A stretch of 9,487 nucleotides of DNA from Betaproteobacteria bacterium (lineage in GTDB: Bacteria; Pseudomonadota; Gammaproteobacteria; Burkholderiales; SG8-39): positions 1 through 9,487 of the forward strand of contig JAFAGU010000168.1 in NCBI GenBank assembly GCA_019237595.1, in the 5' to 3' direction. A model generated the notes under the pieces. The model did no database searches, was not told the origin of the DNA, and saw nothing but the letters and a program-made list of their open reading frames with translations. Shown piece by piece: positions 1 through 5,998 of the stretch (position 1 is its first letter; every line of letters begins with the position of its first letter). The position numbers and the translations under genes were made by a program.

Positions 1-303
1 GATCGCCGAATCGAGCGCCTGCATGCCGGAAGCGCAATTGCGCATCACCGTCCATCCCGGGACCTTCTGTCCGCAGCCCATGCGCAGCGCCGCGACGCGG
101 CCGATGTTCACCTCGTCCACGGAGGGCGCGGCGCAGCCGAGAATCACCTCGTCGAGCTCGTCGGGCGCGAATTTCTGGCGCGCGAGGAGGGTGCGCCCCG
201 CCTGCGTGGCAAGGTCGGCGGCCGAGAACGGCCCCGGGCGGTTTTTCGACTTGAGAAACGGCGTCCTTGCGCCGTCGACTATGTAGATCGGCTCTTTCAG
301 CAT
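1..303 (-). CDS. Thiolase (acetyl-CoA C-acyltransferase), N-terminal part, cut by window edge
   Basis: This is the first 101 codons of a thiolase; the rest lies beyond base 1. Thiolases of the beta-oxidation branch cleave 3-ketoacyl-CoA with CoA to give acetyl-CoA and a shortened acyl-CoA. The start reads MLKEPIYIVDGARTPF, with the family's 'DGARTPF' strand, and residues 89-95 are NCASGMQ, in which Cys90 is the expected acyl-accepting nucleophile. The ATG at 303 is preceded by a strong Shine-Dalgarno run (GGAGGGGAG). It lies 19 bp after the fadE stop codon, so it should be cotranscribed with fadE and act on the same pathway. The family call is firm. Whether it is a FadA/FadI-type degradative enzyme or a biosynthetic acetoacetyl-CoA thiolase cannot be settled from this fragment; the fadE neighbour favours the degradative role. 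Confidence 0.93.
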   Translation of the reverse strand, partial: MLKEPIYIVDGARTPFLKSKNRPGPFSAADLATQAGRTLLARQKFAPDELDEVILGCAAPSVDEVNIGRVAALRMGCGQKVPGWTVMRNCASGMQALDSAI

Positions 304-322
304 CTCCCCTCCGTCCGCGGTG

Positions 323-2803
323 TCAGGCCGCTTTGGCCGCCGCCACGGTCCCTTCGAGCTTGCGCAGGATCTCGGCGCGGCCGAAGTCCTGCGGGAAATC
401 GTCCACCTTGATCACGTTCTTGCGCAGCGCTTCCTTGCGCTGCCATTGCGCGCACTCGTCGGCCGAGATGATATTTCTGTCCCGGGCAACGATGGCCGTC
501 TCCACTCCGGGCTCGATCGCGAGCCTGCCGGCGCGCACGGCGTCCCGGAGCTTCTTCTCGATCGGCTCGCAGGCCACGGTGGCGAGGAACGCCTGCTCGA
601 GGATGGAGGTCGCATCGTCGCTCTTCGAGACGAACACCAGGCCGGTCAGGCGATCGCGCGCGGCGCCGGGCTCCAGGACGAGCTTCGCGCACTCGTGGTT
701 GCGCGCGTCCAGGGGCGGCCGGAAGGGCGTGCCCATCGGGAAGATCGTCCAGCGCATGAAGCTTGCGACAGCCTTCACCGGGAAATTCGAGAGCACCTGG
801 TCGATCGCCTGCTGCGCATGGTAGAGGCAATCGCGGATGGCCCAGCGCACGAGCGGCAGGTCCTCGCGCAGGCGGCCGTCGTCCTCGTAGCGCTTCAGGA
901 TCGCCGAGACGAGGTACATCATCGAGAGCACGTCGCCGAGCCGCCCGGAGATCTTCTCCTTGCGCTTGAGCGCGCCGCCCATCGCGAGCATCGAGACGTC
1001 GGCGAGGAACGCGAACGCCGCCGAGAGGCGCGAGACATGGCGGTAGTAGTGCTTCGTTTCGGGCGAAGCGGCGTCGGGCGCCGGCGCGAAGGCCGCCTTG
1101 GTGAGCCCGAAGACGAGCGAGCGAACGCCATTCGAGAGCGTGTGGCCGATGTGCGAAGTGAGCGCCTCGTCGAACTCGCGCTCGGCGGCCTCGCCCTGCA
1201 TGTCCTTCGCCGCGCGCATCTCGCGCAGCACGTAGGGATGGCAGCGGATCGCGCCCTGGCCGAAGATGATGAGCGTTCGCGTGAGGATGTTCGCGCCCTC
1301 GACCGTGATGCCGACCGGCAGGACCTGGTAGCCGCGGCCCACCCAGTTGTTCGGCCCGAGGCAGATGCCCTTGCCGCCGTGGATGTCCATCGCGTCGTTC
1401 ACGCACTGGCGCGCGCGCTCGGTCATGTGGTACTTCGCGATCGCGGAGAGGACCGAGGGCTTCTCGCCGGCATCCACTGCGCCGGCGGTCATCGTGCGGG
1501 TCGCTTCCATGAGGTAGGCGTTCGCTGCGATGCGGCCGAGCGCTTCCTCCACGCCCTCGAGCTTGCCGATCGGCGTGCGGAACTGCTGGCGCACGCGCGC
1601 ATACGCGCCGGTGACGCGCGCGAGCGCCTGCGCGCCGCCCACCGACGATGCGGGGAGCGAGATCGAGCGTCCGGCCGCCAGGCAGTTCATGAGCATCATC
1701 CAGCCCTTGCCCGCGTAATCCTTCCCGCCGATGATCCAGTCGATCGGCATGAAAACGTCCTTGCCCCAGTTCGGCCCGTTCTGGAACGCGCCGTTGAGGG
1801 GCAGGTGCCGCCGGCCGATGTTCACGCCGGGCGTGTTGGTCGGGACGAGGGCGCAGGTAATGCCGAGGTCTTTTTCTTTACCGAGGAGCCCGTCCGGGTC
1901 GTAAAGACGGAACGCCAGGCCCAGCAACGTCGCCACGGGCCCGAGCGTGATGTAGCGCTTGTCCCAGGTGACACGCATGCCGAGCGTTTCCTTGCCATGC
2001 CAGGTGCCCTTGCAGACGACGCCGTAATCGGGAATCGATGCGGCGTCCGAGCCGGCCTCGGGGCTCGTGAGCGCGAAGCACGGGATCTCGAGCCCTTTGG
2101 CGAGGCGCGGCAGGTAATGGTTTTTCTGTTCGTCGGTGCCGTAATGGAGCAGGAGCTCGGCCGGTCCGAGCGAATTGGGCACCATGACCGTCACCGCGGC
2201 GGCGTTCGAGCGCGTGGAGAGCTTGGTCACCACGGCGGAATGCGCGAGTGCCGAAAAGCCCATGCCGCCGTACTTCTTCGGAATGATCATCCCGAGGAAG
2301 CCCTTGTCCTTGATGAGCTGCCACACGTGCGGAGGCAGGTCGTGGCGCTCGTGGGTGATCTCCCAGTCGTCGCACAGCGCGCAGAGCTCCTCGACCGGGC
2401 CCTCCACGAACGCCTGCTCCTCCGGCGTGAGCTTCGGCGCGGGCGTCGCGAGGAGCCTGTTCCAGTCCGGGCGCCCCGAGAAAAGATCCGCGTCCCACCA
2501 TACCGTGCCGGCGTCGATCGCCTCCTTCTCGGTCTGCGACATGTCTGGCAGGATCTTCCTGTAGATCGCCAGCACGCGGTTCGTAATCAGCTTCTGTCTT
2601 AGCGCGGGCACATTGAAGGCCAGCGCAACGGCCGCGAAAGCACCCGCGAGGATGATGTTGGTGGAAAAAGAAAACCCCGCGATGACGCTGAGGTACCACG
2701 TCATCAGGCCGGCGGCGAGCGTCCACCAGGCGAGCGGCAGTCGGAAGTAGGCGAAGACGAGGAACACGGCGACTGCGCCCAGCAGCCAGTACAGGATTTC
2801 CAT
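323..2803 (-). CDS. fadE: FadE-type long-chain acyl-CoA dehydrogenase, membrane anchored
   Basis: This 826-residue protein catalyses the first step of fatty-acid beta-oxidation: FAD-dependent conversion of acyl-CoA to trans-2-enoyl-CoA. The length fits the large FadE class (the E. coli protein is about 814 residues) rather than the roughly 380-residue ordinary dehydrogenases. Residues 1-65 hold two or more hydrophobic segments, as expected for an inner-membrane anchor. The dehydrogenase core follows: an N-terminal helical domain around 120-235, the flavin/substrate loop 'LTSPEAGSDA' (245-254), and the C-terminal helical domain with 'RQQFRTPIGKLEGVEE' (405-420) and 'DIHGGKGI' (473-480). 'ITVEGANILTR' places the likely catalytic base at Glu502. 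About 300 further residues form the extra C-terminal domain of this class. The ATG at 2803 has a good ribosome site (GAGGGGAG, 6 bp spacing) and lies 23 bp after the regulator gene, with no promoter of its own visible. Confidence 0.96.
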   Translation of the reverse strand: MEILYWLLGAVAVFLVFAYFRLPLAWWTLAAGLMTWYLSVIAGFSFSTNIILAGAFAAVALAFNVPALRQKLITNRVLAIYRKILPDMSQTEKEAIDAGTVWWDADLFSGRPDWNRLLATPAPKLTPEEQAFVEGPVEELCALCDDWEITHERHDLPPHVWQLIKDKGFLGMIIPKKYGGMGFSALAHSAVVTKLSTRSNAAAVTVMVPNSLGPAELLLHYGTDEQKNHYLPRLAKGLEIPCFALTSPEAGSDAASIPDYGVVCKGTWHGKETLGMRVTWDKRYITLGPVATLLGLAFRLYDPDGLLGKEKDLGITCALVPTNTPGVNIGRRHLPLNGAFQNGPNWGKDVFMPIDWIIGGKDYAGKGWMMLMNCLAAGRSISLPASSVGGAQALARVTGAYARVRQQFRTPIGKLEGVEEALGRIAANAYLMEATRTMTAGAVDAGEKPSVLSAIAKYHMTERARQCVNDAMDIHGGKGICLGPNNWVGRGYQVLPVGITVEGANILTRTLIIFGQGAIRCHPYVLREMRAAKDMQGEAAEREFDEALTSHIGHTLSNGVRSLVFGLTKAAFAPAPDAASPETKHYYRHVSRLSAAFAFLADVSMLAMGGALKRKEKISGRLGDVLSMMYLVSAILKRYEDDGRLREDLPLVRWAIRDCLYHAQQAIDQVLSNFPVKAVASFMRWTIFPMGTPFRPPLDARNHECAKLVLEPGAARDRLTGLVFVSKSDDATSILEQAFLATVACEPIEKKLRDAVRAGRLAIEPGVETAIVARDRNIISADECAQWQRKEALRKNVIKVDDFPQDFGRAEILRKLEGTVAAAKAA

Positions 2804-2826
2804 GGCGTTCTCCCCTCAGTTCTTTC

Positions 2827-3504
2827 TCAGGCGGCTTTCTTGACGGTTTGCTTGACCGGCGCGTTGAGGCCCGCGGCAAGGAAGGCCGCCAATCGCTCCT
2901 CGAGGAGCCGCTCGTCGTGCCGGTCCTCGGGTTTCGCGCCGGCGATGAGCTGCACGGTATCCGTGGCTGCGAGCGTGTACGACAGCGTGCCGAACATGAA
3001 ATGCATGCGCCAGACGAGCTCCTCGACCGGCATGTCGGGAAGCGCGCGCTGCAGCGCGCGCTTGTAGCGCTCCACGACCTTCGCGTAGAGCTGCCCGATC
3101 AGCTGGCGCGTGGGCTTGTTCGGCTCGGTGTAGCTGCGGCCGAGGAGGCGGATGAAGTTGCGCCCGCCGCCTTTCGCGTCGTCCATCAGCCGCAGGCTCG
3201 GGACGATGAAGGCGCGGATCACGGACTCGGCGTCCGGCACGCGTCCTCTCGCGTCGGCCTCGAGGCGATCGAGCTCCGCGATGCGCGCCGCATTCATGGG
3301 GTCGAGTCGGCGCCGGAAGAGCGCCTCGATGAGCGCATCCTTCGAGCCGAAGTGGTAGTTGACCGCGGCGAGGTTCACGCCCGCGCGCGAGGTGAGCGTG
3401 CGCATGGAAGTGCCTTCGAAGCCGTGCTGCATGAAAAGCTCCTCGGCGGCATCGAGGATGCGGGTGCGGGTCTCGTGCGGCGGCTTCACGGCGCGAAGCG
3501 ACAT
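2827..3504 (-). CDS. PsrA-like TetR-family repressor of fatty-acid degradation genes
   Basis: A 225-residue TetR-family regulator. Residues about 12-58 form the DNA-binding domain: 'TRTRILDAAEELFMQHGFEGTSMRTLTSRAG' leads into the recognition helix 'VNLAAVNYHFGSKDALI', which closely resembles that of Pseudomonas PsrA. Other PsrA-like stretches are 'FIRLLGRSY', 'EELVWRMHFMFGTLSYTL' and 'LAAFLAAGLNAP' in the ligand-binding domain. PsrA-type proteins bind long-chain acyl compounds and release DNA, switching on beta-oxidation genes. Three sequence features support the same job here: fadE starts 23 bp downstream, a thiolase follows it, and a perfect PsrA-pattern operator lies 14 bp upstream of this gene's own start codon. 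The Shine-Dalgarno is modest (GAGG, 5 bp before the ATG). The family is certain. The ligand is inferred from resemblance and context. The tail is basic (ends KQTVKKAA). Confidence 0.92.
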   Translation of the reverse strand: MSLRAVKPPHETRTRILDAAEELFMQHGFEGTSMRTLTSRAGVNLAAVNYHFGSKDALIEALFRRRLDPMNAARIAELDRLEADARGRVPDAESVIRAFIVPSLRLMDDAKGGGRNFIRLLGRSYTEPNKPTRQLIGQLYAKVVERYKRALQRALPDMPVEELVWRMHFMFGTLSYTLAATDTVQLIAGAKPEDRHDERLLEERLAAFLAAGLNAPVKQTVKKAA

Positions 3505-3517
3505 GGGGGCCTCGAAA

Positions 3518-3533
3518 TCAAACGACCGTTTGA
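3518..3533. promoter_or_regulatory. Operator: perfect 16-bp inverted repeat matching the PsrA consensus
   Basis: TCAAACG-AC-CGTTTGA is a perfect palindrome with 7-bp arms and a 2-bp spacer. It contains CAAAC-N4-GTTTG, which fits the published PsrA-type pattern (G/C)AAAC-N2-4-GTTTG/C. It begins immediately downstream of the -10 hexamer of the predicted promoter and so covers the expected transcription start. It ends 13 bp before the TetR start codon. This placement predicts direct steric repression of the tetR-fadE-thiolase operon by its own first gene product. That the neighbouring TetR protein binds here is inference from the motif and position. Confidence 0.85.
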
Positions 3534-3562
3534 ATCCTATTCCTCCGTTCCGGCCGAGTCAA
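3534..3562 (-). promoter_or_regulatory. Sigma70-type promoter of the tetR-fadE-thiolase operon
   Basis: On the minus strand TTGACT (bases 3562-3557) matches the -35 consensus at 5 of 6 positions, and TAGGAT (3539-3534) matches the -10 at 4 of 6, with the optimal 17-bp spacer. Transcription should start at about 3526-3528, inside the palindromic operator, giving a leader of roughly 23 bases. No other promoter is apparent before fadE or the thiolase gene. Confidence 0.75.
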
Positions 3563-3571
3563 GGCTCGCCC

Positions 3572-5005
3572 CTAGGGCTTGCCCGAAACGGAGACCGCCT
3601 TGCGGATGAAAGCCTTCTTTTCGTCCTTGTTCTCGATCTCGTCGGCAAGCAGGAGGTAGAGCTCGGCTTCGTCGCGGGCCTTCATGGCCGCGCGCTTGAC
3701 CACCACGCGCGCAATGGCGCCGATGTACTCGGCCAGGCGCTTCTCTGCGCGCTCGAGCACCTCCGCAGGAAAGCGGCTCACGGCGAGCGCCGTCGCGACA
3801 TTGGTCATCGTCGCGGCCGGCTGCGAAGCGGGTTGGGAGCTCGGCCTCGAGACTTCCTGCAGGCGCTTTTCAAACGTCGCGCGCGCCGCCGGGTCGGAAA
3901 TTTCCGCGGCGAGCGATTTCACGAGGTCGGCCTGCACCGCGATCTTCTTCGCCGCGTTTCGCACCACGACGGAGGCGATCGGCCCGAGATGCTGCGCGAG
4001 CTCCGCCTCGAGCTTGCGCAGCAGCGCGGGATCGTGGGCGACGACGGTCGGCTGCGGGGCGACGACGGTTTTCGGCGAGGCGGGCGCAGGCGCCGGGCGA
4101 GGAGAAACTGGCGACGAAGAATTCGCAGCCGGAGCGGAAAAGGAAGTGGACGTCGACGGAAGAAGCGCTTCCCGCCATTCCGGGACGGATTGCGGTCGCT
4201 GGTCTTCCGCCGGCGAGAGGGCCCAATCCACTGCGGCGAGGAATTCCGGCCGGTAGAGCTTGCGGTCGCCGAGCTGCAACGCCGGAGGCATCGTGTCCTG
4301 GCGAATCCGTGCGGCGGCCTCGTGCGGGCGGTTGCCGGTCACCATCCAGTAGAGGACGCCCGCAAGCGCATAGAGGTCGCTCCACGGGCCCTGGTTGCCC
4401 TGCGTATGGTATTGCTCGAAGGGCGCGTACCCTGGCGAGACGACCGCCGTCACCTCGGTCGCCTGCATGCGCGCGGAGCCGAAGTCGAGCAGCACCGGGG
4501 TGCCGTCCTCGCGGACGTAGATGTTCCCGGGCTTGATGTCGCGGTGCATGTAGCCCGCCTTGTGCACGACTTCCAGGCCTTCGAGCAGCGGCTTCACCAT
4601 GGCCGCGATGCTTTCCTCGGGCACGGGCCGGCGCGGCTTGATCCAGTCGGCAAGCGGCGCGCCCTCCACGAACTCCATCACCATGTACGCGGAGCCATTC
4701 GCCTCGAAGAAGCGCATGACGCGCACGATGTTCGGGTGGCGGAACGAGGCGAGGGTGCGCGCCTCGTCGAGGAAGCGGCGCTTTCCCCAGCCGAAGCTCT
4801 CCGCCGTGTCCTCGGAGCTCGGCGCGACGGAGTGGTCCGCTCCGCGCAGCGCGATCTCGCCCGGCATGTACTCCTTCACGGCAACCTTGAGGTTCAGGTT
4901 GCCGTCGGTCGCGAGGTAAGTCAGCCCGAAGCCGCCGACTCCAAGGAGCCTTTCGACCTTGTATTCCTGCAGCCCATAGCCGGCAGGCAGGGCTTGTGCG
5001 GCCAT
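3572..5005 (-). CDS. Ser/Thr protein kinase (Hanks type) with duplicated C-terminal helical module
   Basis: A 477-residue soluble eukaryotic-type kinase that transfers phosphate from ATP to Ser/Thr on unknown targets. The core spans about 14-282 and is complete: glycine loop GVGGFG (22-27), ATP-binding Lys44 in VAVKEY, helix-C Glu81, HRDIKPGN (154-161) with catalytic Asp156, DFG (174-176) with metal-binding Asp174, and the APE-like 'APFE' (194-197). It should therefore be active. A Pro/Ser/Ala-rich linker (283-327) leads to two copies of a helical module (328-385 and 416-473). No transmembrane segment is visible. The gene lies 27 bp after the haem-HAMP sensor, in the same frame, so the sensor is its likely partner. 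The ATG at 5005 has no Shine-Dalgarno (the preceding bases are pyrimidine-rich), and no other in-frame start lies between it and the sensor stop, so translation probably depends on coupling. No PP2C phosphatase or FHA gene is seen nearby. Confidence 0.93.
   Translation of the reverse strand: MAAQALPAGYGLQEYKVERLLGVGGFGLTYLATDGNLNLKVAVKEYMPGEIALRGADHSVAPSSEDTAESFGWGKRRFLDEARTLASFRHPNIVRVMRFFEANGSAYMVMEFVEGAPLADWIKPRRPVPEESIAAMVKPLLEGLEVVHKAGYMHRDIKPGNIYVREDGTPVLLDFGSARMQATEVTAVVSPGYAPFEQYHTQGNQGPWSDLYALAGVLYWMVTGNRPHEAAARIRQDTMPPALQLGDRKLYRPEFLAAVDWALSPAEDQRPQSVPEWREALLPSTSTSFSAPAANSSSPVSPRPAPAPASPKTVVAPQPTVVAHDPALLRKLEAELAQHLGPIASVVVRNAAKKIAVQADLVKSLAAEISDPAARATFEKRLQEVSRPSSQPASQPAATMTNVATALAVSRFPAEVLERAEKRLAEYIGAIARVVVKRAAMKARDEAELYLLLADEIENKDEKKAFIRKAVSVSGKP
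3587..4024 (-). repeat. Two diverged copies of a 58-residue helical module in the kinase C terminus
   Basis: Kinase residues 328-385 (bases 4024-3851) and 416-473 (bases 3760-3587) align without gaps at an offset of 88 residues. By hand, 21 of 58 positions are identical. The best conserved part is 'LxxxLGPIASVVVRNAAKK' versus 'LAEYIGAIARVVVKRAAMK', followed by 'AxLxxxLAxEI'. Each copy is predicted mostly alpha-helical. A 30-residue Ser/Gln/Pro/Ala-rich stretch separates them. Similar 'GPIARVLVKRAA' modules occur, from memory, at the C termini of other bacterial kinases and signalling proteins; I do not know an established function. Confidence 0.8.
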
Positions 5006-5032
5006 GGGAAGGAGACCGGCCTTTCGCCGATT

Positions 5033-5902
5033 TTATTTCTCGATGAGGCTGATCGCCTTCTCGAGGCTGCGCCGCATGCGATTGAAGGCTTGCCCGAGCT
5101 GCGACACCTCGTCGCGGCCTTTCTCCGGGAACTCTGGGGCATCGAGCCGGCCCTTGGAGATCTGGTCCGCCGCCTCGGAGAGCTGCGTGATCGGCTGCAC
5201 GATGAGAAGCGTCAGCATCACGTTGAGGATGACGAAGAGCACCGCGAATACCACCGTGAGCGAGGTCATGAAGGTCACGAAGGCGTGGTTCGCGTTGCGG
5301 ATCGGCAGGTCCATTGGCACCTGCACGATCTGCGCGCCGATCACCTCGTTCAGCTTCCAGCCGAAGCCGTTGTTCGGCCCGTAGACCTTGATCATCGCCG
5401 GCGGCGCCATTTCCGCGGAGGTATGGCAAGCCAGGCACGCCGGGTCCTTGATCTGGAACGGTCGCGAGAGGTAGAGCGAGCGGCCGGTCGGCGTCTCGCG
5501 CACGCCCGAGATCTCGCCGCGCTCCGGGTCGGCGCGGAAGGCGTTCACGATATCGGTCTCCCACTCGACGGCGCGGTTGCGCGGGTTGGTCGGGTTGAGC
5601 GCCGCCTCCTTGTACGTGTAGTCCGGATATTTTTTCCGCAGCTGGGCCATGATTTCCGTCGCCGAGTACGCGGGCACGCTTTGCGGCAGGAATTTGTCGG
5701 CGTCCATGGCCAGGTTCGGCCGGACCTGCGACACCGTGTAGTGGCGCATCGAGAGCGAGGCCTCCATCATGACGCCGGCGGCCCGGAGCACCTCGTCGCG
5801 CGCGTTCTTGTGGAGGAGCTCGTACGAAACGAATCCCGTGACGCCCAGGCCGACCACGAACACGGCGACCAGCACCAGGTTGAACTTGAGCCTCAGACCC
5901 AT
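5033..5902 (-). CDS. Periplasmic c-type haem sensor (DUF3365/Tll0287-like) with HAMP domain
   Basis: A 289-residue two-pass membrane protein. Transmembrane segment 1 is about residues 7-28. The periplasmic domain (29-205) has the DUF3365/Tll0287-like pattern, with 'NPTNPRNRAVEWE' (103-115) and a single haem-attachment motif C156-L-A-C-H160, followed by 'VYGPNNGFGWKLNEVIGAQIVQVPM'. Transmembrane segment 2 is about 207-235. A HAMP linker follows, with 'QPITQLSEAADQISKGRLD' (236-254) and 'DEVSQLGQAFNRMRRSL' (264-280), and the protein ends nine residues later. Haem c needs export and the cytochrome c maturation system, so the domain should face the periplasm and may sense redox state or a small ligand. 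No output domain is present; the Ser/Thr kinase 27 bp downstream is the obvious candidate effector. The ATG at 5902 has a GGGAG ribosome site. The domain call is firm, the signal unknown. Confidence 0.92.
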   Translation of the reverse strand: MGLRLKFNLVLVAVFVVGLGVTGFVSYELLHKNARDEVLRAAGVMMEASLSMRHYTVSQVRPNLAMDADKFLPQSVPAYSATEIMAQLRKKYPDYTYKEAALNPTNPRNRAVEWETDIVNAFRADPERGEISGVRETPTGRSLYLSRPFQIKDPACLACHTSAEMAPPAMIKVYGPNNGFGWKLNEVIGAQIVQVPMDLPIRNANHAFVTFMTSLTVVFAVLFVILNVMLTLLIVQPITQLSEAADQISKGRLDAPEFPEKGRDEVSQLGQAFNRMRRSLEKAISLIEK

Positions 5903-5916
5903 GATTTCTCCCTTTC

Positions 5917-5934
5917 CGAACGCTTATACGTTCG
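5917..5934. promoter_or_regulatory. Inverted repeat in the divergent sensor/ABC-exporter gap (possible operator)
   Basis: CGAACG-CTTATA-CGTTCG has perfect 6-bp arms around an AT-rich centre, 15 bp before the sensor start codon. On the minus strand the centre reads TATAAG, a plausible -10 for the sensor-kinase genes, but I cannot find a convincing -35 at 16-18 bp. It may be a repressor site over the sensor promoter, or chance. No protein is assigned to it. Confidence 0.35.
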
Positions 5935-5998
5935 TCGCTACCCCGCGGATGAGCTTACATCCGATGGGGTTTCCTTGAAATAGAATTCGCCCCTCTTC

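Noticed and set aside
320..2602. 760-codon open frame on the plus strand opposite fadE
   Set aside because: It is fully antisense to a clear FadE. Its translation is rich in Arg, Ala, His, Glu and Val without any domain motif, as expected from the reverse reading of GC-rich codons.
3359..5983. 874-codon plus-strand open frame spanning the TetR, kinase and sensor genes
   Set aside because: It lies antisense across three well-supported genes and has low-complexity Arg/His/Val-rich composition with no recognisable domain.
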